DNA from: Siderastrea radians
Taxonomy: Eukaryota; Cnidaria; Anthozoa; Scleractinia; Rhizangiidae
Length of the DNA stretch: 64,000 nucleotides
Direction of reading: 5' to 3'
Assembly: GCA_964017195.1 (NCBI GenBank)
Contig: OZ024889.1
Location: 68,148,358 to 68,212,357 of the forward strand
Both the position numbers and the translations under genes were made by a program. The notes under the pieces were generated by a model. That model saw nothing but the letters and a program-made list of their open reading frames with translations. It was not told the origin of the DNA and did not search any database. Positions 30,976-41,632 of this stretch are shown piece after piece. Within the stretch, counting starts at the first letter, position 1; every line of letters begins with the position of its first letter.

Positions 30976-31947
30976 ATGACAAACAGTTCAGCGGCCAATT
31001 TGAGTTCGGACAATACGTCTTCTTCACCTGCCGAGGATCTTCCGTCCAAAGCAGAAGGCATCGCCTTGTGCAGCGCTTTTGCATTAGAAGCCGTCTTTAT
31101 CGTCGTAGGAAACTTGCTCGCAATTGTTCTCTCTGCAGTTAACAAGAATCTTCGGAAGAAAAGCTTATTCCTTGTCATCAACATGGCGTTTGCTGACCTG
31201 ATGTTAGGAACCGTGGTTTTACCTCTTCATATTTATCACCTCGGTGACCTTTATTGGATGTGGACATCAAGTTTGTACACGTCTTTATACACTTCGTTGC
31301 TGGTCATTCAAATCATATTCTTACAAGTCTCGCTAGTTTCCGCCACCCTAATATCCGTTGAGAGATTTTACGCCATCTATTGGCCCCTAAAGCACCGAAC
31401 GCTGTCAAAACGAGCATACCGCGTTGTTATTTTCATGGCTTGGGTTTTAAGTGTCGTAGTTTCCACAGTTTATCTGGTACTACCTTACAAAGATGTTATT
31501 TATTTTGTGCTATTGTTATTAGCGTTGTTGCTTCTATTCATCGTGTGCGGACTTAACATTGCTATTTGGAGAAAGTTTCAAAGAGGGCGTATCGCTTCGC
31601 AACAGCAGCGCAGGTCGTCACAAAACCAACGCCTGACAAAAACCTTGCTGCTTGTATCTACTGTCGCCGTACTGTCATGGCTCCCTATCATAATAATGCT
31701 TCCTATCCGAATTTGTATCATTTTATGTTTTTCCAACTCCTTTTTCAACCCAGTCATTTATGCGTTCCGAATTCGTGAGTTTAGACAAGGGCTGAGTTTT
31801 TGTGGGTTCAGAAGGCAGGCAGTGATAGACATGGAACGGAATGAAAGAAGAGATAACAGGGCCATGACACTGCTAACAACATTACCAGCCGATGTCAGTC
31901 ATCACCAGTTACTGTGCAACCAGCAAGCAGTGGACACCAACTTGTGA
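30976..31947 (+). CDS. Class A GPCR (group A), open but ECL3-deleted, 323 aa
   Basis: The frame is complete with all motifs: N-glycosylation sites NSS, NLS and NTS, GN, INMAFADL, ERFYAIYWPLKHR, SWLP, NSFFNPVIYAFR, C-terminus VDTNL. It is 12 residues shorter than 22107-23114. A 36-bp in-frame deletion joins LPIRI directly to CIILCF (31711), removing ECL3 and the top of TM7. The deletion lies between two ATTT words, suggesting slippage. The 16436 pseudogene has the same deletion. Trafficking or ligand binding may be impaired, so this could be an early-stage pseudogene with an intact frame. Confidence 0.88.
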   Translation: MTNSSAANLSSDNTSSSPAEDLPSKAEGIALCSAFALEAVFIVVGNLLAIVLSAVNKNLRKKSLFLVINMAFADLMLGTVVLPLHIYHLGDLYWMWTSSLYTSLYTSLLVIQIIFLQVSLVSATLISVERFYAIYWPLKHRTLSKRAYRVVIFMAWVLSVVVSTVYLVLPYKDVIYFVLLLLALLLLFIVCGLNIAIWRKFQRGRIASQQQRRSSQNQRLTKTLLLVSTVAVLSWLPIIIMLPIRICIILCFSNSFFNPVIYAFRIREFRQGLSFCGFRRQAVIDMERNERRDNRAMTLLTTLPADVSHHQLLCNQQAVDTNL

Positions 31948-31973
31948 TAACTACAGTGTGCTATCAAGTAATA

Positions 31974-32542
31974 CTTTTGGCCGCTAAAGGCACCGAAGTC
32001 TGTCATTGCGAAAATGGCGTATTACTATATTTTGATGTTGTGAACACGTTTCCTCTTTCTTTGCTGCGTTAAATGTCTTAATTTCAAGCAAACATGCAAT
32101 TTATGCTTTTGTATCATACCATTTTGCTCTACTATCGGCTGGTAACGTCTGTATTCGGTTTCAACACGGAAGTATCGCTTCACAACGCAAAGCAGAGCCT
32201 GACAAAACCAACGCTTGATAAAACCTCTCTGTTGGTATCGATTGTTCCTTTACCGTATCAGGGCGTCTGTTAATATTAGTGAATTATCTACGCTTTTTAT
32301 CAATAAAGGTTAACCGACAACATCAAGTTTACATTGCAGCTGTTTCACAATATGCCAACTCGTTTTTCCGAGTTCAGACACGTGCTACTTTGTTGCCGTT
32401 TTGGAAGGTTATCAGTGTTGAATAAAGGAGAGATAACAGGACTGCCACTTTGACACCGGCGGTACAGCTACCAACATAACCAACTGACCTCAGTCGTTCA
32501 AACAAGGCTTACGAGCTGGAAGTTACGGACACCAAATTATGA
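31974..32542 (+). pseudogene. GPCR group D relic, block copy 3
   Basis: Near-identical to 23141-23709 and 19690-20241. It lies 26 bp after the stop of 30976, as in the other blocks. No open frame. Confidence 0.75.
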
Positions 32543-32806
32543 GAAACCACGGAATTACCAAACTTGAGCATCTATCGACCATTCTTAGCTTGAAATCTGT
32601 TTACAACGTAAGTAATGCTAATATAAGGTGCCAGTAAATTCTTTCCTTTTTAACACTTTCAGAATAGTTCAGAATATTTCCTCGTTTTGTAAAATAAACA
32701 TGTGGTACTCAAACTAAACACTTTTATTCTGAGACAAACAAGAATTAGAGTTCATTGAGATTGAGGATTGATCAGATTTTAAGAGCAGATTCCATGTGCT
32801 GTGACT

Positions 32807-33354
32807 GATCGGCCGCTAAAGCATCGAACATTGTTAACGCGAACGTACTGTGTTGTAATTTTTCTAGTGTGGACTTTAGTTATCCTTGTGGGCATGATTA
32901 TCCACTTTTGCGTAGGACTATATGCTATTTACCTTCAAATCTGATTTTACTTGATTCTAATACTCATCGAAGGCGGGTGTAACATAATTATTTGGAGAAT
33001 GTTTCAACGCCAAAGTATCGCTTTACAACAGCAAAACAGAGTTTTACAAAACCAACGTATGACGAAAACCCTGCTGCTTGTACCTACGGTCGCTTTACTT
33101 TCCTGGCTGCCGTAACAATTTGCTTTTTGTTAACTAGGGTTATTGAAGTGCCGATGCCTTTTCACATTTTTCTGATAGCTGTCTTTCTATGTTATTCCAA
33201 CTCGTTTTTCAATCCACTCGTGTGTGCATTAAGAATTCCTGAGTTTAGACAAGCGTTGGTTTTATGGTATTTTAGAAGGCAAGAAGCGATGGACATGCAA
33301 CGTAACGAAAGGAGAGTTAACATGGCTGCCGGTTTGACGCCAACATACAGCTAA
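32807..33354 (+). pseudogene. GPCR group B relic, block copy 3
   Basis: This copy carries the shared TGA (32940-32942) and one further lesion, a 1-bp deletion plus change at CTGGCTGCCGTAAC (33109) where the others read CTGCCTTTAAC, which breaks TM6. The tail MAAGLTPTYS and TAA match copy 1. The minisatellite of copy 1 is absent; after 33365 the spacer is shortened. Confidence 0.85.
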
Positions 33355-33576
33355 AACTGAAACCAATTCTAGTCATCTACAGACTGATCTAAACGGGCTG
33401 TGAATTCAAGGCAAATAAATGTAACTGTAAATTGATTTTTTTTTAAATAATACCGTGCAACAAGCCCGTAAACAGCAAGATCTCATCGTATCCTAGTCCT
33501 GTAATAAAGTAACATTCGACTAACTCATCGCAAATTACGTGTTCGTTGTCCAAAGTAGGAAAATAAGGCAGTAGAG

Positions 33577-35985
33577 TACAGCGCCGCAAATGATCCCGAG
33601 ACCGCAAATGATCCCCGACCGGAAATGATCCCCAAATTGGACCGCAAATGATCCCCGACCGCAAATGATCCCCAGACTGGACCGCAAATGATCCCGGTAA
33701 AAAGAGAGGAATGGCGTGGAGAGCAAAATGGCAAGGACAGGGGAATGTTGTGGAAGGTGGAACTTTTTTCTTTACTGTCCCTAAAAGCGCATTTTGACTT
33801 AATTAATTATTAATTATTGCTTGGATTATTTTTTATTTCGAGACAAAACGAGGTTACGATGCATGTAGTTCAGTCTTAATAAGAGAACACAAATCTCCCT
33901 TTTTATTTGTTTAAAATTTCGTTCCTGTTTTATGCAATAACAGATCGAAGCAGTTTCTAGTATGGCAACGCAACGTCTCATATTCTAGTTCTGGTATATG
34001 GTATAATTATTTCAATTATTTTAATATCAAAATTAATGTAATTCATTAAAAATAACAAACTGGAACAACAGCAAAAACAACATGCATCATTCTAATCTAA
34101 CAAGTTTGTGTTTAGCTCAGTTCAAAGTGATTAAAGTTCGGCATGTAGTTGACAAACATCACAGTACACGCTGTCGTCTGAGTATACCTGCAGTGCTCCA
34201 CCACTCTCAAAAACGCCTTGGGAGTAGCATTGGAATTTCTTCCCACAGTTGGGACAAATTTCTTCTGATACTTTTCCTTCGCCGTACTTCCGTTTTAATT
34301 CGGTAGCAATGGAGGTTTGCACATTACTGTGGGATGTGAAATCCATGGCTTCAAGGCTGTGATAGTGCAATTCTGCTTCATGGCCAAGTAAGGCCATACC
34401 TCCAGGACGTAGATCGTCTTTACCTTCACAGCCAGCTGGATAAATAATATTCAAGCCCTCCTCCCCTAAGCTTGATACAATAGCCACAGGGATATTTAAC
34501 ATATTAATCAGTCCCCACAAAGCAATCCAGTCACCCCATTCGCCATCCATGGCCATCCTTCTCAGATACATCTCCCATGCACCATGATTAACAAAATCCC
34601 TGAAATGAACTGCGTCAGGGGTAGTTGGGTTGTTTCTAAGGTACTCCATCATTCAAAACAACTACAAAACAACTACACTGCAGCTATGCAAAAATATTGT
34701 ACGCATCAAATCAGATAACGGTCAACTCCTCAATTCAACCTAAAACAGTGCTAAAATGTCAAAAACGCAACATATACAAACACACGTAAGCTTCAAATGG
34801 ATAAGGATTGAAAACCACATTTGACAGTTGGCCGCCTTTGATTAGCCAATAGAAATCCTGCGGATTTTTGATCCACACAGTGGGTATAAATACACAACGG
34901 AAAACGTTTGCCAAACAGAATGCCTTGTCATTCTCAAAACGTACATGAGCTTGGATAAGAGCAACTCGCAAAACCAATCCCGGCAACTGATGAGACCCAT
35001 GTGGAGGGTCGAAACCATGGTCTTGCCTGTACAAATCGGCAGTCGAAAGACTTGCTTGCAAAAGGAGGAAACATATCGAGCCCTATCGACACGAAACTCA
35101 CAGTTTCAAAAGGGGCTAATTGTTACGCATTTGACTGAACTCAATGTCAACAAACGGTGCCAAAGCTCAAACACGCTTTAATGGCACTTTATAAAACCAA
35201 GACAGTCATTGCAACAACAATCCTTTCTTAAAAATCACATACTTGTCAGTACAAAAATATTAAGAGGCTACATTATATAAATGTTTCCACTGTTAGAAGT
35301 CGTGCAGGCCTGTCGCTCCTTGCTACTCCCCAGAGAGTGAGATCCCGCAAAATATTTCTCCATTGTAGAAATTATGTACAGAAATACTGTTTTAAAGGAG
35401 AAAATGCTATAGATAACTCGTTGGATACTAATACTTTAGTTACAGAGTGACACTGATTAATCTGTTTTACATTCGCATGTTGTTTTATCTGTCTTTCTTT
35501 TGCATGTACTCAAATAAAAAACGAAAATGTTATCAGTTCTATTTGAACGCGACTTCCAGAAAATCGCAAAAATTAATTCCCAGAAAAACCTTGTTTTCAA
35601 TCGCAAAGTTTGGTTCCCGCAGAACACAAAAAATCAGTCGCCAATCCAAAATTAAACCCTCGCACAAATTTAGTGCCACACGTTTTATATGATTCTGTAT
35701 AAATGATATAGTTTTTTTAAATTATGATTTTTGCCTGCGGCCTTTGAAATGTTCTATCTCACTGAGAAATAAGGAATTTTCCCGTTTTTTCCTTATTTTA
35801 TTTTACCGCCAGTATTTTTCAATTTACGATCATTAAAACCCCGACGCCATTCCAAGTTTTTTTACCGGGATCATTTGTGGTCCAGTCTGGGGATCATTTG
35901 CGGTCGAGGATCATTTGCGGTCCAATTTGGGGATCATTTCCGGTCGGGGATCATTTGCGGTCTCGGGATCATTTGCGGCGCTGTA
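33577..35985 (-). mobile_element. 2.4-kb TIR element with OTU-like ORF
   Basis: Both ends are ~143-bp inverted repeats (33577-33718 and 35842-35985) starting TACAGCGCCGCAAATGATCCC and built of six to seven copies of (GACC)GCAAATGATCCC. The paralogous spacer at 21421 reads GGCAGTAGAACCCCAGC. Here the element splits it: GGCAGTAGAG on the left and AATTGTAAGAACCCC on the right. A GTAGA/GTAAGA duplication is possible but not clean. It codes one recognisable frame, the OTU-like domain at 34131-34652. Superfamily is not determined; no DDE or HUH domain was found. Confidence 0.8.
34131..34652 (-). CDS. OTU-like cysteine protease, C-terminal half (173 aa)
   Basis: The frame holds YLRRMAMDGEWGDWIALWGL (residues ~29-48) followed by INMLNIPVAIV and ALLGHEAELHYHSLE (~87-101). 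This is the typical second half of an OTU deubiquitinase-like fold, with the catalytic His in the HYxSL motif (His96). The usual Asn/Asp two residues later is His98. After it comes a zinc-ribbon-like CPNC...CDVC pair (Cys133, 136, 164, 167). The catalytic DGxC part is missing, so it is either on an upstream exon (>34653) that I cannot define or lost. OTU domains are known passengers of some eukaryotic transposons, for example certain Helitrons and Gypsy-type elements. Here it sits inside a TIR element. Confidence 0.6.
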   Translation of the reverse strand: MMEYLRNNPTTPDAVHFRDFVNHGAWEMYLRRMAMDGEWGDWIALWGLINMLNIPVAIVSSLGEEGLNIIYPAGCEGKDDLRPGGMALLGHEAELHYHSLEAMDFTSHSNVQTSIATELKRKYGEGKVSEEICPNCGKKFQCYSQGVFESGGALQVYSDDSVYCDVCQLHAEL

Positions 35986-36114
35986 CAATTGTAAGAACCC
36001 CAGCACTTCCCTTTATAATTACGATGAAAACCAAGTATCACATCACAAGCCATGGAGGCCTTGTTCCTACCATTTGTGATTTCACTGCTTTTGCCTATGT
36101 AGTTATTTGTCAGC

Positions 36115-36335
36115 GGCTTACAAAATGAGCGGGAGAAAGGTTGTGCCAGAAAAGAGAAGAAACATGACAAGAATAGTTGTGGGAAGAAAATTGAAGTCGT
36201 GCCAGAAAAAGATCGTGATAAAAAATTGATTTCGTGCTGAAAAAAAAGTGTCAAAAAAAGTTGTGCCGAAAAATTAGTCATGCCAAAAAACTGAGGTCGT
36301 GTTAAAGGACAAATGAAGTCGTGCTAAATAATCTA
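36115..36335. repeat. GTCGTGCC degenerate tandem array
   Basis: Same unit as at 9290-9475, upstream of the group A copy at 36642. The left neighbour (35986-36110) is the normal receptor spacer that resumes after the OTU element. Confidence 0.65.
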
Positions 36336-36394
36336 GTAGTCGTTCTAGAAAAACAGAAAAGGTGAAAAGGAAATTTTGAATACAAAAATCCTAA

Positions 36395-36641
36395 GTTGGC
36401 TCCAAGCAAATTCATTTACAATTAGGTATTTTGAAATGATGTGAACAAACCAGTATTGATAATCATTATAAATCCGGCTGAAAGGCTATGATTGGCTCAG
36501 AACTGCCACGGTATAAACGTCCCTTCTGAGTCATGAATCGTATCACAAATGCACAACTCCATTTCCGCATCGAGTTACCACGCGTCCTTTACTCACTCAC
36601 ATAGAAGGGAAAACAGTCATTGTTGAGTTCAAAACTAAGAA
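36395..36641 (+). promoter_or_regulatory. Group A proximal promoter, TATAAA at 36512
   Basis: Matches 21850-22106, with a small deletion (TGATAATCATTATAAATCC, 36459) removing the TACCTGCTATTGCG part. TATAAA is 36512-36517. It drives, or drove, the copy at 36642. Confidence 0.45.
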
Positions 36642-37649
36642 ATGACAAACATTTCAGCGGCCAATTTGAGTTCGAACAATGCGTCTCCTTCACCTGCCGA
36701 GGATCTTCCGTCCAAAGCAGAAGGCATCGCCTTGTGCAGCGCTGTTGCGTTAGAAGCCGTCTTTATCGTCGTAGGAAACTTGCTCGCAGTTGTTCTCTTT
36801 GCAGTTAACAAGAATCTTCGGAAGAAAAGTTTATTCCTTGTCATCAACATGGCATTTGCTGACTTGATGTTAGGAACTGTGGTTTTACCTCTTTATATTT
36901 ATCACCTCGGTGACCATTATTGGATGTGGACATCAAGTTTGTACACGTCTTTATACACTTCCTTGCTGGTCGTTCAAATCATATTCTTAGAAGTCTCGCT
37001 ATTTTCCGCCACCCTAATATCCGTTGAGAGATTTTACGCCATCTATTGGCCCCTAAAACACCAAACGCTGTCAAAACGAGCATACCGCGTTGTTATTTTC
37101 ATGGCTTGGGTTTTAAGTGTTGTAGTTTCCACAGTTTATCTCGTACTACCTTACAAAGATGTTATTTATTTTGTGCTGTTGTTATTAGCGTTCTTGCTAC
37201 CATTCATCGTGTGCGGACTTAACATTGCTATTTGGAGAAATTTTTAACGAGGGCGTATCGCTTCGCAGCAGCAGAGCAGGTCCTCGCAAAACCGACGCCT
37301 GACAAAAACCTTGCTGCTTGTATCTACTGTTGCCGTTCTGTCGTGGCTCCCTATCATCATAATGTTTCCTATTCATTTTTACGAGGATGCTATACCTCAC
37401 AATATTAATCAACTTTCTATCACGTTACGTTTTTCCAACTCCTTTTTCAAGCCAGTCATTTATGCGTTCCGAATTAGTGAGTTTAGACAAGGGCTGAGTT
37501 TGTGTCGGTTCAGAAGGCAGGCAGTGATAGACATGGAAGGCAACGAAAGAAGACATAACAGGGCCGTGACACTGCTAACAACATTACCAGCCGATCTCGG
37601 TCATCACCAGTTGGCATACAACCAGCAAGCTATGGACACCAAATTGTGA
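36642..37649 (+). pseudogene. GPCR group A, single nonsense codon in ICL3
   Basis: The frame is the same from 36642 to 37649 and only one stop interrupts it: CAA to TAA at 37245-37247, in WRKFQRGR, which here reads WRNF*. Everything before (TM1-TM5, ERFYAIYWPLKHQ) and after (SWLP, C-terminus MDTKL) is well kept. TM7 reads SFFKPVIYAFR, so the conserved Asn of NPxxY is Lys, and the ECL3 segment is more diverged. Both changes suggest lost function. A truncated five-TM protein could still be made. Confidence 0.9.
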
Positions 37650-38292
37650 TAACTACGATGTGCTATCAAGTAACACCATGCACCATAAAAAGAAGTTGCA
37701 GGCTGTCATCCGTTCGTGCTGATTTGCTCGCTATCAAGTGGAACGGCGAGTTGTTTCACTGCCCAGTTTTACTGTTCAGCGACCTCTGAATTTCAAACCT
37801 GTGACGTTTGCAGAGCTTTAGCACTCCTTCCTGTTGGTTGTCAGTGGAAATGGTAGCTCCAGGAATAAGACTGGTATGTGACGATATTGTTATGCCTGCA
37901 AACTGCAACTGAAAACTCGTACTCCTACTCAACAGTTCCCTACTGATGGCCTGGAAACGACAGCAAGTTGTGAACACCAGACTCTGCTACTTAAATACTG
38001 ATCAACTAGTGGAGAACCGGAAGTGAATTCAAGGCAAGTAAATGTGGTACACTGGAAACCGATATTTTGACAAATTTTATGTGACTTTAGCTTTTGAAAG
38101 TGATTTTTTGGTTTCTTGTGTCAACTTATTGTACTTAGTTCATGTCTCACCCATACCTGCTCTACGTTCCGTTTTTCGATTTTCACAAGAAAAAAAGTTC
38201 ATTTGCCACCAGAGTAATCTTCTGTTACGGAAATGAACATTGAATAGTAGGAACAGCGCTGGCGTTTTGTCAACGGTACCAAATTTTGATGA
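37650..38292. other. Duplicated 3' flank of group A gene
   Basis: Matches 59133-59180 plus 60500-60960 (GATGGCCTGGAAACGACAGCAAGTTGTGAACACC near 37945 and 60715). The flank is cut at 38292 by a 5.5-kb insert and continues at 43816. No gene. Confidence 0.6.
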
Positions 38293-38394
38293 ACTCTATT
38301 TTCGCCTGGGCTTTTTTTGAGTTTCTGAGCCTGACGGGGGGGCACAAAGTGCCAACCCAATAGATCTCGAAAAATATTCACACTCTTGAGTAAT

Positions 38395-38600
38395 ATCATG
38401 TGATAAGATGTAACTTTTGCCCCCTTGTTGCTGATTGGTGGAGAAAGGGGAAAAAAGTCGGCCATGTTGGATTTTGCTGGCTTCTGATTGGTCGAGAGAA
38501 GAACCGGAATTGTCAAACCGGAAATAACGTCATAATTTTTGCCCAAATATGGTGAGCTGTCAATCAAAGTGGTGAGCTGTCAATGAAAAAATCACCAAAA
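38395..38600. repeat. Inner inverted repeat, left arm
   Basis: Inverted copy of 43155-43345. Shared words are GGTGAGCTGTCAATCAAAGTGG, GCCCAAATATGG, CCAATCAGAAGCCAGCAAAATCCAACATGGCCGAC and ATTGGTGGAGAAAGGG. The arms are asymmetrically placed in the 5.5-kb insert, about 100 bp from the left end but 470 bp from the right, so an extra ~400 bp lies on the right. Confidence 0.75.
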
Positions 38601-38739
38601 CAACAAAATCAATGATCGAATTTAATGATGGAAAAACCAAGCAAGTAGTGTTACAAGCGCGGGCGCAGATTGTCTGTATGCAAATAATCGTGGGAAAATG
38701 TCGAAGGGAGGAAGTTCTCCTGGGAAGGGGATGGCTTGC

Positions 38740-38875
38740 TAGGCAACGAAGCTTGGCATGGGGAGTTTTGGGGTTGTGGTTGGCAACGGGATGGGTTGCT
38801 AGGCAACCAAGCGAGGAAGGGATTTTAAGGAATGTGTTGCTAGGGTCGGAAGTTAACATAGCAACAAGGCAATGT
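38740..38875. promoter_or_regulatory. Cluster of X-box-like GTTGCTAGGCAAC motifs
   Basis: CTTGCTAGGCAACG (38737), GTTGGCAACGG (38778), GTTGCTAGGCAACC (38796), GTTGCTAGGG (38837) and ATAGCAACAAGG (38859) fall within ~135 bp. GTTGC-N3-GCAAC is the inverted half-site layout of RFX-type X-boxes. Whether it is bound is unknown. It could equally be a degenerate repeat of the mobile element. Confidence 0.35.
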
Positions 38876-38899
38876 CAATCAAATATCACCTAACAAGCA

Positions 38900-40940
38900 T
38901 CTTACCACGTGACCATGGACACTTCGTGACGCTTACATGACGTATGGGAATAGCCCCTGCCTGAGGTGGGACACCGATGGGAAAGGATCGCGGGAAGGGA
39001 AAGGATTGCAGGCTCAGAAGCCAAGCTGGGTGAGCAGTGCTATAAAAAATCACCTTGACAACAGTGGTTTCAAGGAAAATGAATGTTTTAATCAAAGCAA
39101 AAATCCTAGCAGTAGTACCATAGCCAATTGACATTGTACAGGGATTGGGGGATTTAAGGATTTAAAGGGATTGGTAAGCCGTGATTTCCAATTGATGAAT
39201 GAAGCAGGCTCGATTGAAAGATACCCAATCATCATAATTTTTTTAATGACCAGAAAAACTCCCACAATCCACTTCCTTCCACTGTGCGTCAATTCTATCT
39301 CCATGACAACCATTTTTAAAAAAGGGGGAAGAGGGTTGGTGGACCTCAGCAGTTTTATGAACGTGTGTGGGTATGCGGCCGTGGCACAGGACATGCCATA
39401 AGAAACGACCCAGTTGGGAAGGACAGATGTGGAAGATTCTGGCGAAGATGTTGGTGAAGGGGATTATCCCGTACATTTATAAGCACCACGTCGAGTGTCC
39501 ACTCTGCAGCCGACCGTGCCGTCCAGGTCACCAGGCCATCTGACCCCGCACGCATGCACGCACTGCTTCCTGGGCCAGAACCCAAACCAACCCTCTTCTC
39601 TCTGACAGTCCTATGCCGTCATCTTGGATCTTTTTCCTCCTCATCCCTCCTCGGTGCCATGACCCAAAGCCTCTCCCCGAAGTGTCATAGGAGAGGGGGT
39701 CAAGGGGTATCCTTTCCTTCGTCATAGGGCAAACAGTTACCTTGGCGAAGATGAGAGGTGTCACGCAACCTATTCCCATGAGTCGAATGACTCTCACACG
39801 ATGTCTGTCACGTCCTGCCTTTCATGTGGGCGAGGCCTGTAACGTGGAAACAAATGAAGGGGTACCCCCTCCCCTCTTGTCTTTGCCCAGGATTTTTATT
39901 GCCAGGGTGAGTACAAAGGGAAACGATTTCCCTGGAGGCTCAATTATAATAATAATAATAACAACAATAATAATAATAATAATAATAATAGATTACGTGA
40001 CCCTGCTGAACTGCAGGGAATGTAGGTTCACGTATTTTATTTAGCTTTTTCTAAAATTTTGACAAGCTCCCTTGTGGTGGGAATGACCCTATGCTGATCG
40101 GTCGGTAGGGATTGCAGGCTCACATTTCAGGGAAAAGCGACGTCCATTTAGGTTGCCGGGTCCGGTCTGAAAGAAAAACTGATAGAGATTGCAGGCTCAG
40201 GTCTTAGGATATGACCGTTGACTAGGATCAGGTCAGAAAAATAGTGCTAACCAGTAAGCTAGGCTCTCAGGAGAATTGGGATCGTGGGCTCCGACCCAAT
40301 GGGGAGTACTGCCGGCAAACTCAATTACTGAAGACCCCCGCCCAGTAGGACTTTTGTGGGCTGAGACTTCAGTGGAAGACTACTGACCAGTCAGTAAAGA
40401 ACACGATTTTTCGCTTTAGTTGCAATGCCTTGCAGTATAGCCAACATCCTCCAACCCTCCCCCACCTCCCCAGGGTGCCCTTATTTGGACGGAAACTAGA
40501 ACAAGGGAGGTACCCCACCTCCGGTCTTTGTTGATACCATACCTCTCTCTGCCAAACCTCTGTAGCTACAGACAGCTCAGGGTAGCTTCAAGTAGCTCAA
40601 ACATGAACATTTCTCAAGACAATAATTGTAGCAACAGCAACCTTGGAGAGTTCACGTGACAATCACTTTTAGCTACTTTTATTCACGTTCGTTACAATAC
40701 AATTTCTTATGTCCAACTCGGTTCAGTTCTTAGTCTCAAGGTCAACTTTCTTTGTCTTCTTCGTCGTCTTCTTCGTCTTCTCCTTCTTCCACTCCCTGGT
40801 CCTCTTCTTCTCCGTTCTTAGGGACCTGGCCACGGTTGAAAAATTCTGTTTAATAATAATTTTCGCCTATCCACGGCTGCGTCCGCGGCCTCTTCATAAT
40901 CCATATCTTCCTCTTCTTCGTCCATTAAACGACGTAGGGT
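38900..40940. other. Interior of the 5.5-kb insert, no gene recognised
   Basis: Several 60-100 codon frames occur on both strands with no motif that I can name. Noted items are (AAT)n at 39946-39990 and a degenerate ~85-bp repeat with GGGATTGCAGGCTCA at about 40014, 40109, 40191 and 40277. On the minus strand an acidic/basic reading (MKTLRRLMDEEEEDMDYEEA, from ATG 40947, then a Lys-rich KKTTKKTKK in another frame) looks like a gene remnant near 40740-40947. Confidence 0.4.
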
Positions 40941-40955
40941 TTTCATGACTGTTTT

Positions 40956-41632
40956 ATCTCGAGAACGAATTGTCTTTTTTTTTTACGTTTTTCGTAATCA
41001 TTTTGTGGTAATTTTTGAATTTGAGCGCTTTTGCGAAAATCTTACCAACGGCTCGATATATTTTTTAAAACATTAAACACGCGTGCTTGACGATGCGACC
41101 AATTTTAGTATCCAGTCTTATTAACACTGATTCACTAGAACACTTTTAGATTTAACGTTAAAGAGGACGTATTAACCGACGAAAAAGCTTGCGTTACAAA
41201 TTCACATTTGGCAGGTAAATGCTAATATATTCAAAGTAATACGTAATCCATTGCTTCGTGACTTTTATTTTTATTTTCGTGATTTTTGTTCTTTGTTGCA
41301 CTGTAGATTACAACGAAAATAAAAAAATCACGGAGCAATACGTTGCGCATTACTTTGAATATATTAGCATTTACTTGCCAACCGTGAATATGTAACGCAA
41401 GCTTTTCCGTCAGTTCATACGTCCTCTTTAAGGTTAAATTTAAAAGTGTTCCAGTGAATCAATGTTAATAAGACTCGATACTAAAATTGGTCACATCGTC
41501 AAGCACGCGTGTTTAATGTCTTAAAAAAATCTATTTAGCCGTTCTTAAGATTTTCGCAAAAGCGCTCAAATTCAAAAATTACCACAAAATGATTACGCCA
41601 ATGATCGTAGAAAAATAATTCGTTCTCGAGAT
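40956..41632. repeat. 677-bp palindrome (foldback)
   Basis: Arms 40956-41278 and 41313-41632 are inverted copies with about 85-90% match by eye, around a ~34-bp loop. The outer words are ATCTCGAGAACGAATT and its complement. Inner words include GCTAATATATTCAAAGTAATACG and the complement. It is a typical MITE/foldback structure nested in the larger insert, and may extrude a cruciform. Confidence 0.85.

Noticed and set aside
33590..33700. GATCATTTGCGGTC repeats as a possible CRISPR array
   Set aside because: Irregular spacing, no unique spacers, mirrored at the other end of the element, and a eukaryotic context.
33443..33734. Minus-strand frames rich in Gly-Ile-Ile-Cys-Gly repeats
   Set aside because: Translation of the GCAAATGATCCC array in the TIR of the OTU element.
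39092..39797. Minus-strand frames of 76-100 codons in the 5.5-kb insert
   Set aside because: Overlapping frames on both strands, no motifs, biased composition.
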